A stretch of DNA of 64,000 nucleotides from Marinobacterium mangrovicola (GCF_004339595.1 NZ_SMFU01000008.1:496001-560000), one strand, 5' to 3'; counted from the stretch's first letter, positions 47,826-59,415 are shown. Numbers and translations are program-made. Notes: a model not told the origin generated them from the letters alone.

Positions 47826-47858
47826 AAAAAGGCTGGCGGTCCTGAGAGGCCGTCAGCT
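47826..47858 (-). terminator. Terminator of the AAA+ operon (minus strand)
   Basis: Read on the minus strand, AGCTGACGG and CCGCCAGCC form a stem around a 10-base loop, followed by five T. On the plus strand it could also help stop the dehydrogenase operon. Confidence 0.7.
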
Positions 47859-47875
47859 CTTTCATCGCTAAGGAC

Positions 47876-48247
47876 TCACTCCTTTGCCGGCAGCAGGCCG
47901 GTGTCTCTTAATCGCGCCTTGAACGCTTTCATCACCGGACGTGAGATCCTGGTTTCCGCCAGCACGCGGGTTTCATAAATCTGCTCGATCATCTCTTGTG
48001 AGGGTGTCTCGCCGGCGCAGGATATCAACGCGTGCATCTCGTCGCCCAGCTGATCTCCTTTTAGCGTATGGCACTCCCGGTAGAGTTCGGCAGCCAGGGT
48101 TTTATCCAGCTTGTTCATCTTGCACTTGCCGTCGAGGATCTTGAGCTTCAGCGCGATCACGCAGTCGATCTCATTCGGCGAGAGCCTGTGGTTTTTCAGC
48201 CACTCTTTAGCGGGCACGAGTTCATAGAGTGCTACTAGGTCGCTCAT
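47876..48247 (-). CDS. Small helical protein downstream of the AAA+ ATPase
   Basis: A 123-residue protein with no membrane segment or named domain that I recognise; it is rich in Leu, Lys and Glu and probably all-helical. The ATG at MSDLVALYEL is favoured because GGAA lies 8 bp before it; a GTG at 48262 would overlap the AAA gene stop. It follows the ATPase by 14 bp and ends at a terminator, so it forms a two-gene operon with it. Its role is presumably linked to the ATPase, for example as adaptor or substrate. Confidence 0.75.
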   Translation of the reverse strand: MSDLVALYELVPAKEWLKNHRLSPNEIDCVIALKLKILDGKCKMNKLDKTLAAELYRECHTLKGDQLGDEMHALISCAGETPSQEMIEQIYETRVLAETRISRPVMKAFKARLRDTGLLPAKE

Positions 48248-48261
48248 CTGAGAATATTCCA

Positions 48262-49986
48262 CTAGGCGGCGCTCTTTGCGCCCGGGGCGTTAGTGCCGGT
48301 CATATCCAGGCCTCTGAAGCTGGCGCAGTGCTCGAACACCTCCATGCTCGGCGGACAGTCGCGGAAGCTGCAGAACTTGGCCACCAGTTTCGCCAGCCCC
48401 TTGATATCGCGGCCGCTGGCGCTGGCGAAGCGCTCCGCCAGCTGATCGAGCAACGTTGCTTCCAGTGGCAGAGAAAACTGTTGCGCCATCACCTGCCAGA
48501 TGCGGCTGCGCTCCTCGGCGTCGGGGTGCTGATAACGCACCATGGCGATACAGCGGGAGATGATCGCCTCATCGATATCGTCGATGCGGTTGGTGGTCAG
48601 GAACAGCAGGCCATTGAAGTATTCCAGTACGCGCAGGAATACCCCCACCACGGCGTTCATGGTCAGGTTGTCGTCGCGGCGCTTGATATAGACATCGGCC
48701 TCGTCGATCAGCATCACCGCGCCCCAGCGCTGGGCGCGGATCAGCACATCCTTCAGGTTCTTTTCCATCTCCGCCACGTTCAGCCCCAGCTGGCCGGAGT
48801 GCACCCGGTATAGCGGGCGGCCGATGATTTCGGCGTAGACTTCAGCGGTGAGAGTTTTGCCGACGCCGGCAGGGCCGCTGCAGAGCACGGTGGTGCCGCC
48901 GGATTTACCCTCGATGATATCGTCCAGCAGCATCTCCATCTCGGCGGTCAGGATATCGATCAGATCGGTATGGGCCTGTGGCAGTACCAGCTTGTCTTTC
49001 AACTCCGGTTGATAGCGGTAGGGCTTAAGGTTATCCACATGCACCCAAAGGTGGTGGTGCAGCTCCAGGTGGAACATCAGGATATAGGCGTGCACCGGAA
49101 TGCGGGTGAAGAGCTGTGCCGGGATCGCTTCAGCCAGGGCTTCTATCCGCTTGTCGACCTCATCGCTGAAGCTGGACTGGCGGGCGATCCGTTTGAGCAT
49201 GGCGTTCAGGATATTGCCGCTCTGCTGCAGCGTCAGTTCACGTTCGGCCAGTACCTCTTCATCGTTGACCAAACGGGCGTCGCCGCCGCTGGCGGAGAGC
49301 ACCACCCGCGGCTTGCGGCCCCAGTCGCTGTTACGGTGCGAGGCACTGGGGTCTTCCGCATAGATGCCAGTGCCGCTGCCGGAGAACTGCTCACCGAAGT
49401 TGGCGCGCCAGTTGATGTAGCGCTCATTGGCGGCGTCGAAGCTGGCCAGCAGCTGCTCGGTTTCCTTCAGGTAGCCCTTGATAGCGAGCAGCTCCACCAG
49501 TGACTGGTTGTTAACGTCACGCTCGGAGATGATCAGCTGCTTGGTCTGCAGTTTGCCGCGGCTGTTGGCTTTAAGGTCGATGACAATGCGGGCCTGTTCT
49601 TCGCTGCCTGCGGGAGTGAAGTCGATGCGGGAGACTGCCCAGGGCAACAGAGTGCCGCTGCCCTCCAGTCGGAACAGCCAGCCGCGCTGCGTATTCTGAC
49701 TCAGGTGGGCGATCAGCTCAGGCAGCAGCTCCTCCAGATCCTCGCCCACGCTAACAGGCTCCGCGCCAAAGCTGGCGTCGCGCAGCGCCTGAAGCTGCGC
49801 CTTCTTGCCTGCGCCGCCGGGTAGTTGGTCATAGAGGTCGATCAGCAGATTGAGCTGCTCCTGGTTGAAAACCTGAAACGGGATCTCGACCCGGCTGGCG
49901 AGTTTGAGCTGCTCCTCCCAGGATGCGAGTGAAGGACACTGCTGGAATAGTAGGGAAGCTACATTGCGCTCGATTTGAAGTTTCAC
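48262..49986 (-). CDS. AAA+ ATPase with large unknown N-terminal region
   Basis: A 574-residue protein. The C-terminal AAA domain is complete: Walker A GPAGVGKT (371-378), Walker B LIDEAD (426-431), sensor 1 TTN (464-466), a possible arginine finger Arg478 and sensor 2 Arg526. The first 340 residues have no recognised domain; they contain an acidic DEEVLAERELTLQ segment and the stretch YILMFHLELHHHLW. No signal peptide or membrane anchor. The start is GTG. A companion small gene follows by 14 bp. The system is not one I can name. Confidence 0.85.
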   Translation of the reverse strand: MKLQIERNVASLLFQQCPSLASWEEQLKLASRVEIPFQVFNQEQLNLLIDLYDQLPGGAGKKAQLQALRDASFGAEPVSVGEDLEELLPELIAHLSQNTQRGWLFRLEGSGTLLPWAVSRIDFTPAGSEEQARIVIDLKANSRGKLQTKQLIISERDVNNQSLVELLAIKGYLKETEQLLASFDAANERYINWRANFGEQFSGSGTGIYAEDPSASHRNSDWGRKPRVVLSASGGDARLVNDEEVLAERELTLQQSGNILNAMLKRIARQSSFSDEVDKRIEALAEAIPAQLFTRIPVHAYILMFHLELHHHLWVHVDNLKPYRYQPELKDKLVLPQAHTDLIDILTAEMEMLLDDIIEGKSGGTTVLCSGPAGVGKTLTAEVYAEIIGRPLYRVHSGQLGLNVAEMEKNLKDVLIRAQRWGAVMLIDEADVYIKRRDDNLTMNAVVGVFLRVLEYFNGLLFLTTNRIDDIDEAIISRCIAMVRYQHPDAEERSRIWQVMAQQFSLPLEATLLDQLAERFASASGRDIKGLAKLVAKFCSFRDCPPSMEVFEHCASFRGLDMTGTNAPGAKSAA

Positions 49987-50156
49987 CCTGAAGCCCTCGC
50001 TGTTGCTCTGCGCTGAATCGTTTCAGCCTGTTGAGTCGTTTCACTGTGCTAACAGGGGCAAGGGGTGTGCCAGTGCTAAGTTTTTGAAATCAGGTAGGGA
50101 GCGTTAGGTAAAGGCTGTTGCGTTGCCAACAAAGTGTTGGAAATCCAGCGCTGTCG

Positions 50157-51812
50157 TCAGCGAGCGTTTTGCTTTGTCCGCGGTGGTGGATGGCCCAGCA
50201 CCCGGGTCACGACCTGGTTTCTACCGCTGTTCTTCGCTTCGTAAAGCGCGGAGTCGGCCGCCTCGAGCAGCTCTTCTGCACTGCAGAGAGTGGGCGTATC
50301 GGTGTAGGCAAGCCCGGCACTGACACTGAGAGTGACCAACTCTCCCTGGCCGGAAAGCAGCGAAAGCTCCGGGGTTTCGCTGCGGATCTGCTCACAGAGC
50401 GCTTGCGCTTCTTGCAGCGGTGTCAGCGGCAGAATCAGTACAAACTCTTCGCCACCATAGCGTGCCGTCATCTCGCCCGAGCGCTGGGTAAAGCGTTTAA
50501 GCAGACTGGCAAAAGCTTTCAGACAGTCGTCGCCCTGCAGATGGCCGTGGCGGTCGTTGATCTGCTTAAAGTGATCGATATCCAGCAGGATCAGCGCCAG
50601 GCTCTGACGATGGCGCTGGGCGCGGTTGAACTCCTGTTTGAGTGCGGCATCGAAATGGCGGCGGTTGGCGATGCCGGTCAGGCCGTCCAGCTGCGAAAGC
50701 TGTTCAAGTTCGTCGTTCAGGCGGCGCAGCTCCTGAGTAGTATCACCGTAGCGCTGTACGTTCCTGGAGATCATATTGAGCTCGGAAAAGAGGGTGGGCT
50801 GCTTGTCCGATGAAGGGATAGGTTTGCCCGAACTGGCCAGCTCCAGCGCGTTGCTGGCTTTAAGGATCGGGCGCAGCACCAGGTAATTGAAACCAAAGAT
50901 AAGCAGGGAGCCGATCACCAGGAAGGCGATGATATATGTCCAGGCGAGCACCTGTATCCTTCCGGCGTCGTCTTCCATCCGCTGTGCCAGGTCCTGAGCG
51001 CTCAATGTGGCATCGCTGTTGAGCAGACTACTCAGGTGGCGCTGTTCACTGATAGCGCTCTTGTAAAAGGCATCGGCCTCACTCTGTAAACTCAGTATCT
51101 GGGTTGCATCCAGACGCTGCTGCTCCAGCAGGGCAAGCAAGTCGTTGGCGGCTTCACTGTGCTCATTGTGGTAAACAAGCAGGTTCGCTATCGATTCTTC
51201 TGTGGCCCGGATATTGTCGATCACCTCCGGCCAGTTGGTAGCGTGCAGCGAGGCATAGCGGGTTTCTGCAGCGGTGGTGAATGTCAGGTGGCTCACTGTT
51301 ACCGCGGCGAGCATCGGTGGTTCCCGGTTCAGGAACAGGTTTTCCAGACGGTCGGTAAACTGGCGGATGCGGTTGGCGCGCATGGCCATGGCGCGTTCCA
51401 GCTGATGCTGTTCGAGTCGAGTGTTGGTTAGCGGCAGTACCGCCTGCATTACCCTGGCAGCCTGTTTGGCCAGCTGCTTGTCCGGCTCGAACGAAAAGCC
51501 GTTGGTCAGCACCTGGGATTGGAGGCGGACGTTACGGACCCGGGCGGGGTCCTCGGAACGGTAGAGCGTATTGATAAAGTTGTAGAGCTGCTCGGAGCGT
51601 TGGGTATTGTGACGCCAGCGGGTGATAGCCGGTACATGGACATCCCGCGTTTCCCGCGCTTTCTCGGCGATACCCTCAAGCAGTGGAAAGGCGAGCCAGA
51701 TGGTCAGTACCAACAGCAGCAGTAGGCCGAACACCGCAAAATGAACCGCATGGGCCAGGCTGGGGTGAAAACGTCGCTCTCCGGTGCTGCGCACTGCTGA
51801 CTCTCCCGGCAT
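50157..51812 (-). CDS. Diguanylate cyclase with periplasmic sensor region
   Basis: A 551-residue protein: membrane helix 1 (about 22-44), a helical periplasmic sensor (about 45-285), helix 2 (288-313), a linker coiled coil and a GGDEF domain whose active motif is GGEEF at 453-457. The preceding inhibitory-site position reads RSGE rather than RxxD, so product inhibition may be altered. It makes cyclic di-GMP. It starts 3 bp after the solute-binding protein gene stop, in one operon, which suggests the binding protein reports a ligand to it. Confidence 0.9.
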   Translation of the reverse strand: MPGESAVRSTGERRFHPSLAHAVHFAVFGLLLLLVLTIWLAFPLLEGIAEKARETRDVHVPAITRWRHNTQRSEQLYNFINTLYRSEDPARVRNVRLQSQVLTNGFSFEPDKQLAKQAARVMQAVLPLTNTRLEQHQLERAMAMRANRIRQFTDRLENLFLNREPPMLAAVTVSHLTFTTAAETRYASLHATNWPEVIDNIRATEESIANLLVYHNEHSEAANDLLALLEQQRLDATQILSLQSEADAFYKSAISEQRHLSSLLNSDATLSAQDLAQRMEDDAGRIQVLAWTYIIAFLVIGSLLIFGFNYLVLRPILKASNALELASSGKPIPSSDKQPTLFSELNMISRNVQRYGDTTQELRRLNDELEQLSQLDGLTGIANRRHFDAALKQEFNRAQRHRQSLALILLDIDHFKQINDRHGHLQGDDCLKAFASLLKRFTQRSGEMTARYGGEEFVLILPLTPLQEAQALCEQIRSETPELSLLSGQGELVTLSVSAGLAYTDTPTLCSAEELLEAADSALYEAKNSGRNQVVTRVLGHPPPRTKQNAR

Positions 51813-51815
51813 CGA

Positions 51816-52583
51816 TCAGTAGATACTGAACGGGAAGTATTTGCGGTTTATACGCTCGTAACTTCCATCCAGCCGGATGTCCTCCAGCGCCTCATTAAGG
51901 TCCTCAAGCAGCTGCTCTTCTCCCTTGCGTACCGCGATATGTGCTTTGGAATGCAGTTCTTCCGCCTGCAGAGGGTCTCCGATGTAGTCGAATTGAAGGG
52001 ATTCGGGTTGCTGCAGGAAGTCCAGCAGATTGATGGTGTCGGACAGCGCCAGGTCTGCCTTGCCGGACTTTAGCAGCTCCAGCGTTTGCGGCAGATCATC
52101 GGTCAGAATGATCTCGCTGTCGGTGTAGTGATTCTGCAGGAAGTCGGCCTGGATAGTGTCACGGCCGGTGGCGAGTCGAACTCCCTTCAGCGCCTTGGGC
52201 GAGATATCGCTGAAGCGGTCCGGATCGCCAGCGAAGGTGGAGTGGGACCGGTAGTAATAGTCGGTAAAGTTGACGCGCCTGGAGCGGTCTTCGGTTTTAG
52301 CCATGCTGGCGACGCTGAAGTCGATCCTGCCGGCTTCCATTTCTGGGATCAGGTCACTCCAGGCTACCTGCCGCAGTTCGCACTCACGTTCCATCTGGCG
52401 ACACAGGGCGCGAGCGATATCCGTGTCAAAGCCGGTTAGCTGGCCGTTATCATCGACGTAGCTGAACGGTGGGTAGACCCCCTCGGTGGCAACAATGAGA
52501 GGCTCGGCCGAAAGTTCCGTGATCAGGCCGCCCAGCGCGAGTGCGAGTAATATCCGGCTGGGCGATCGCGACTTCTTTACCAT
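51816..52583 (-). CDS. Family 3 periplasmic solute-binding protein
   Basis: A 255-residue SBP_bac_3 protein with a signal peptide (residues 1-26) and the motif EGVYPPFSYVDDNGQLTGFDTDIARALC, typical of amino-acid or polyamine binders. No ABC permease or ATPase gene is near; instead it is followed by a membrane diguanylate cyclase, so it likely acts as an extracytoplasmic sensor rather than in uptake. Confidence 0.9.
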   Translation of the reverse strand: MVKKSRSPSRILLALALGGLITELSAEPLIVATEGVYPPFSYVDDNGQLTGFDTDIARALCRQMERECELRQVAWSDLIPEMEAGRIDFSVASMAKTEDRSRRVNFTDYYYRSHSTFAGDPDRFSDISPKALKGVRLATGRDTIQADFLQNHYTDSEIILTDDLPQTLELLKSGKADLALSDTINLLDFLQQPESLQFDYIGDPLQAEELHSKAHIAVRKGEEQLLEDLNEALEDIRLDGSYERINRKYFPFSIY

Positions 52584-52664
52584 GTCGTTCTTCCGCGAAA
52601 CAGATGCTCTTTGGATACATATTACTCCAGGATCACGGGTCTGTCGTTTACAGAACGTACAAAA

Positions 52665-52835
52665 TTACATCTTCCAGAACGGTTTTTTTCCCTCTCTGAC
52701 CGCATCCGCGCGGGAGATATTCAGGTCTTTCAATTGATGGTCGTCCAGGGTCAGCAGTTTCCTGCGTGTCAGGTGCAGACGGTAGCGGAATTTCATACTG
52801 CGGTAGGCTAGCAGGGCTCTGTTGGGCAGATTCAT
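52665..52835 (-). CDS. DUF1127 small protein
   Basis: A 56-residue basic protein ending DLNISRADAVREGKKPFWKM, the hallmark of DUF1127 (YjiS-like) proteins, with a strong AAGGAGATAGAG before the ATG. Such proteins are implicated in RNA turnover or carbon metabolism in alphaproteobacteria; here its place divergent to a MocR regulator suggests it is that regulator's target. Confidence 0.85.
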   Translation of the reverse strand: MNLPNRALLAYRSMKFRYRLHLTRRKLLTLDDHQLKDLNISRADAVREGKKPFWKM

Positions 52836-52891
52836 CTCTATCTCCTTGGCTGGAGTGGCTTGGGATAAGGAGATTAAAAGAGCCATAAAAA

Positions 52892-52977
52892 GGTATACAG
52901 ATTCAGAAAATGCTATTTTTACATGCACAGAAATGGAATTTTGTATCTGTGTACCTCTATTTTTATCTATCTGTACC
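52892..52977. promoter_or_regulatory. MocR operator-like repeats between DUF1127 gene and the regulator
   Basis: Three related half-sites: GGTATACAGAT (52892-52902), its near reverse complement ATCTGTGTACC (52945-52955, 10 of 11), and a direct repeat of the latter, ATCTGTACC (52969-52977), 24 bp on. Spaced direct repeats are the typical MocR operator form. Confidence 0.65.
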
Positions 52978-52997
52978 GGTTTTTGGTGGGATTTGGT

Positions 52998-54395
52998 GTG
53001 AAACTGTATGAAGCGTTGGTCGAGCATCTTGCCCGGCAGATCGATGAAGGACTGTTCGCTGCCGGTGACCGTCTTCCCTCTATCCGAAGTCTGACCCGGG
53101 AGCACAATGTCAGTGTGACCACCGTGCAGGAAGCTTACCGCCGCCTGGAGTTTCTGGGTTTGGTCGAATCCAGACCGCGGTCTGGCTACTTTGTGCGTGG
53201 CCGGGCGGCGGAGGCGGAGTTGCCGAGCACCAGTGCTGCAGCGCGGCGCCCGCTGGATATCTCTCAGTGGGAAGGCGTTCTGCAGATGTTGGGGGCGGAT
53301 AAATCGGCGCGGGTTTTCTCGCTGGGACATGCGATGCCCGATCTCACCGGTGATACGTTGAAGCCACTGTTACGGCTATGGGCAGCGCGGGCACGCCGGG
53401 GAGATCCGGCGGCGCTGGAGTATGACAGCCTGCGCGGCAGCGAAGAGCTGCGTGAGGAGGTGGCACGCCTGGCATCTCACTCCGGCTGTCAGTTGCACCC
53501 GGATGATCTGGTGATCACCACCGGCTGTCAGGAGGCTCTGTTCTGTGCCCTGCGCGCCGTTACCGAACCTGGAGATGTGGTTGCCGTGGATTCACCCTGT
53601 TTTTACGGCGCCATGCAGGCGATCAAGGCTAATGGGCTCAAGGTGATGGAGATCCCCACTCATGCGAGAGAGGGGATCAGTGTGGAGGCGCTGGAGCTGG
53701 CGCTGGAACAGTGGCCGATCAAGGCGATACTGGTCACGCCCACCTGCAACAACCCGCTGGGTTATACCCTCAGCGATGAGCGAAAACGTGCCCTTTACCG
53801 GCTGGCGCAGCGCTATGACACCGCGATTATCGAGGATGATATTTACGGTGATCTGTCCTATGCCTGGCCGAGGCCTGCGACGATAAAATCATTCGATACC
53901 GATGATCGTGTCATCCTCTGCAGCTCGTTTTCGAAAACGCTGGCGCCGGGGCTTAGGCTGGGTTGGGTAGCGCCCGGTCGTTATCGCAGTGATGTGGTGC
54001 ACAGCAAATTTGTCGCCACGGCGGCCTCAAGTACGCTGCCACAGCTGGCGGTGGCTGAATTTATCGCCAAGGGAGGCTATGAGCGCCATCTGCGTAAAAT
54101 GCGCGGGCAGTATATGCGCAACCGCGACCGGATGACCGCCTGGCTAAAGCAGCATATGCCCGCTGGCACCCGAATCAGTTGTCCCCAGGGCGGCTATCTG
54201 CTCTGGCTGGAGTTTCCCGACAACATCGATTGCGTAGAGATCAATCGTCAGTTGGAGAATGAGGATTTTCGCATCGCGCCCGGCGCGCTGTTTTCCGCCT
54301 CGGGCAAGTACCGTAACTGCATGCGCCTGAATGTCTGCCATGGCCTGGATGAGCAGACAGAGCGGGCACTGGTCTCTCTGTTGCAACGTCTGTGA
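52998..54395 (+). CDS. MocR-type regulator (GntR HTH plus aminotransferase domain)
   Basis: A 465-residue fusion of an N-terminal GntR winged helix (residues about 5-68, LPSIRSLTREHNVSVTTVQEAYRRL) and a class I aminotransferase fold. The PLP-binding lysine is in SSFSKTLAPGLRLGW. The GTG start at 52998 is preferred; 25 codons upstream in frame are hydrophobic non-family sequence within the promoter. PLP-dependent effector binding is the rule in this family. The divergent DUF1127 gene is its likely target. Confidence 0.88.
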   Translation: MKLYEALVEHLARQIDEGLFAAGDRLPSIRSLTREHNVSVTTVQEAYRRLEFLGLVESRPRSGYFVRGRAAEAELPSTSAAARRPLDISQWEGVLQMLGADKSARVFSLGHAMPDLTGDTLKPLLRLWAARARRGDPAALEYDSLRGSEELREEVARLASHSGCQLHPDDLVITTGCQEALFCALRAVTEPGDVVAVDSPCFYGAMQAIKANGLKVMEIPTHAREGISVEALELALEQWPIKAILVTPTCNNPLGYTLSDERKRALYRLAQRYDTAIIEDDIYGDLSYAWPRPATIKSFDTDDRVILCSSFSKTLAPGLRLGWVAPGRYRSDVVHSKFVATAASSTLPQLAVAEFIAKGGYERHLRKMRGQYMRNRDRMTAWLKQHMPAGTRISCPQGGYLLWLEFPDNIDCVEINRQLENEDFRIAPGALFSASGKYRNCMRLNVCHGLDEQTERALVSLLQRL

Positions 54396-54397
54396 AT

Positions 54398-54420
54398 GCT
54401 GCAGCCCTCAGGGCTGCAGC
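54398..54420. terminator. Perfect hairpin between convergent MocR and cyclase genes
   Basis: GCTGCAGCCC, loop TCA, GGGCTGCAGC: a perfect 10-bp stem between two converging stops. No T-run. Confidence 0.6.
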
Positions 54421-54433
54421 GGCGCGCTTATGG

Positions 54434-56152
54434 CTATTGCGGACTGTGAACAGCCAGGCGGTTGCGGCCGCCTGCCTTCGCTTCGTAGAGCGCGGTATCC
54501 GCTGCCTGCAACGCTTTTTCCAGGGTTTCGTCGCTGGAGGATGCCAGGTGGCAGCCGGCGCTGAGGGTAATAGTGATCGGCGGCTGGGAATCGTCGTAGA
54601 CGATGCTGGATTCTGCCACTGAGCTGCGGATACGTTCGCTCAGGCCCTCAATCAGGTCCAGCCGGTCGGTTTGGATCAGCAGCAGGAATTCATCGCCGCC
54701 CCAGCGTGCGGCATAGTCGTAACCGCGCAGCAGTTTGCGCAGTTGCTCGGCGACCGATAGCAGGACCTGGTCGCCGGCCTTATGGCCGTATCGGTCATTA
54801 ATCTGTTTGAAGTGGTCCAGGTCCAGCCAGACCAGGCCGAAGCGACGGCGTTCACGCTGCAGCAGCTGCCACTGGTTATCCAGCTGCTCCTGCATGCCTC
54901 GACGGTTGAGCAGTTCGGTCAGCGCATCGGTTTTTGTCAGCCGGTCCAGCGCCTCGGTACGGTTGAGTACTTTCTGTTCCAGCTCTTCGCGAGCGCTTTG
55001 TACCGCCCTGGCCATATGGCGAAAGTGGTTCATCAGCCGGCCCACCTCATTGTTGGGCGGTGTCTGCGGCAGACTCTGTGGATAGTGCCCCTCGCGGATT
55101 TCATCCATCCCCGACTCCAGTTGCGTCAGCGGGTTGAGCACAAAACGGTTCAGTGCCAGGTGCAGCATGATCAGACTGGCCAGCAGCATCAGACCGAAGC
55201 TGAGCAATATGCCACTGAAGTGGCTGAACGGAAGAACCTTGTTCAGATCGAGCAGGGTCACTTCGTACCAGTCGATCTCGGGAATATAAGCCAATCCCAC
55301 CAGGTGGCGGCGGTCGTCGATGGTGACGAAGCGGGTCTTGATCTCGCCCGGATCCGCGACCAGCTGCCGCATCAACTCCTGAACCGCACGTTTATCGGCA
55401 TCATCGGAGAAAAGACGATCCACCCGGGTCTTATCGGCGCTGGCCTTGGTGATCGAGCCAAAGTCGATCAGGCTCTGGTCGCGGTAAAGCTGAATCGCGC
55501 CGTCATGGTCGGTGAACAGGCTGGTGATACCGGGTTCATCCTTATTGACCACAGAGTTGAGCAGATGGGTCAGGTCCAGGCCGGTACCGACCACGCCGAG
55601 GATCTCATCGCCGTCGCGCAGCAGCATATCGATCCACAGTTTGGTCACACCCAGTTCCACGTCTGGATTGACGTTCAGGTGCATATCGCGGTTTTGTTTG
55701 ATGATTTTGTAGAACCAGCTGTCGGCTGGGCGGTCAGGATCCAGTGAGTAGCGGTACTGGCTGTCGGCGTACTCATTGGCGGCATTATTATGGTAGTAAT
55801 CGCCGGATTCACGCAGCGCAACGAAGTAACTGTTGTCTGCAAAGTTGAGGCGGTAGTTCTCCATCTCGGCGATCGCCTGGCGTTTCAGGTCAGGGTCTTC
55901 CGGGTTGCGGGCCCAGCTGATCAGCTGGTGAGAGTTGGCAAACTGGCGGGACAGCGCGATTTCGGTGAGGATAGGTTGCAGCGTACGGCCCTTGTCGTAC
56001 AGTACCTGCTTTTCGGCGTAGCGTGTGACCCATTCCTCGACAATGGACTCTGAAAGTTGTCGTACAAGAATCCATACTATGCCGGCGGCAACGAGGAAGA
56101 GTGCCAGCATCAGCAGCATGAATCGGGTTTTAAGATTCATGGTTAATCGCAC
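54434..56152 (-). CDS. Diguanylate cyclase with dCACHE sensor
   Basis: A 572-residue protein: membrane helix (about 7-28), a double-CACHE periplasmic sensor (about 35-290, with DRPADSWFYKIIKQNRDMHLN and GIDLTHLL-like strands), a second helix (about 315-337), HAMP-like linker, and a GGDEF domain with intact GGDEF (485-489) and an RGYD inhibitory site. The GTG at 56152 is favoured by AAGGA 7 bp before it. A separate signal-responsive source of cyclic di-GMP. Confidence 0.9.
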   Translation of the reverse strand: MRLTMNLKTRFMLLMLALFLVAAGIVWILVRQLSESIVEEWVTRYAEKQVLYDKGRTLQPILTEIALSRQFANSHQLISWARNPEDPDLKRQAIAEMENYRLNFADNSYFVALRESGDYYHNNAANEYADSQYRYSLDPDRPADSWFYKIIKQNRDMHLNVNPDVELGVTKLWIDMLLRDGDEILGVVGTGLDLTHLLNSVVNKDEPGITSLFTDHDGAIQLYRDQSLIDFGSITKASADKTRVDRLFSDDADKRAVQELMRQLVADPGEIKTRFVTIDDRRHLVGLAYIPEIDWYEVTLLDLNKVLPFSHFSGILLSFGLMLLASLIMLHLALNRFVLNPLTQLESGMDEIREGHYPQSLPQTPPNNEVGRLMNHFRHMARAVQSAREELEQKVLNRTEALDRLTKTDALTELLNRRGMQEQLDNQWQLLQRERRRFGLVWLDLDHFKQINDRYGHKAGDQVLLSVAEQLRKLLRGYDYAARWGGDEFLLLIQTDRLDLIEGLSERIRSSVAESSIVYDDSQPPITITLSAGCHLASSSDETLEKALQAADTALYEAKAGGRNRLAVHSPQ

Positions 56153-56195
56153 GTCGATATCCTTATGAATTGGGCGGTATTGATCATATCAGAGA

Positions 56196-57002
56196 TTGGT
56201 GGTCGAGATAGCAGTTGCAGAGGCCGCACTAAGAGAGAGTCAGCATGAGAGCGGATCGGTGGGATTGATACCAGGTCGAAATACAGGAGATAACGGGCGC
56301 CGCAGAGGCTTTTGGGCCAGGCTGCGTCGACGGATCGTATGGACGCTGCTGGGCTGTATCGCCTTTTTGCTGGCACTGCTCCTGCTGCTGCGCTTTGTGA
56401 ATCCGCCGGTGTGGAGCTGGCAGGTACACCGTTGGATCAACCCGCCGGAAGGATTCAGCGGCGAGTTTCGACATCAGTGGGTGGATATCGAAGAGATCCC
56501 GGTGGGGATGCAACTTGCGGTGATCGCGTCAGAGGATCAGCGCTTTCCGCTGCATTCCGGTGTGGATACCCAGGCGATAGGTGAAGCGGTGAATGAAGCG
56601 CTGGAAGGGGAGGGGCTGCGTGGTGCCAGTACCCTGACCCAGCAAACGGCGAAAAACCTGCTGCTCTGGCCGGGGCGTGACTGGGTGCGCAAGGGGCTGG
56701 AGCTGCCGTTGGCATTTCTGCTGGAGTGGATCTGGGGTAAGGAACGCATTCTGGAGGTGTACCTGAATATCGCTGAGTTTGGCCCTGGCGTATATGGCGT
56801 TGGCGCCGCCAGCGAATACTGGTACCAGAGACCGGTGCAGAGCATCAGCGATAACCAGGCGGCGCGGTTGGCGGCGATCCTCCCCAATCCCTGGCGCTAT
56901 TCTGCCCAGCCGCCCGGGCCTTATGTTCAGCAGCGGGCGCGCTGGATAGAGCGGCAGATGCGCCAGTTGGGAGTTGCCTGGTTGGAGCCAATTAAAGACT
57001 AG
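56196..57002 (+). CDS. mtgA: Monofunctional peptidoglycan glycosyltransferase MtgA
   Basis: A GT51-family enzyme of up to 268 residues: one membrane anchor (about 47-66) and the transglycosylase domain with ASEDQRFPLHSGVD, GASTLTQQTAKNLLLW and KERILEVYLNIAEFGPGVYGVG. It polymerises lipid II into glycan strands. The start is uncertain: the frame opens at a TTG (56196) and other GTG/TTG starts occur before the anchor, for example GTG at 56262; there is no ATG in a good place. Confidence 0.88.
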   Translation: MVVEIAVAEAALRESQHESGSVGLIPGRNTGDNGRRRGFWARLRRRIVWTLLGCIAFLLALLLLLRFVNPPVWSWQVHRWINPPEGFSGEFRHQWVDIEEIPVGMQLAVIASEDQRFPLHSGVDTQAIGEAVNEALEGEGLRGASTLTQQTAKNLLLWPGRDWVRKGLELPLAFLLEWIWGKERILEVYLNIAEFGPGVYGVGAASEYWYQRPVQSISDNQAARLAAILPNPWRYSAQPPGPYVQQRARWIERQMRQLGVAWLEPIKD

Positions 57003-57126
57003 TCCGATTTAATGTCGCAGTATATTGATCGGAAATTAGTCATGGCTGAGGTATACTGCGCATGTTTCAGGCCGTTCGGCCTCATACGTCATCTTCGATA
57101 CCTTCGATTTAACCGGTTATCTTTTA

Positions 57127-59406
<2,280 letters not shown>

Positions 59407-59415
<9 letters not shown>

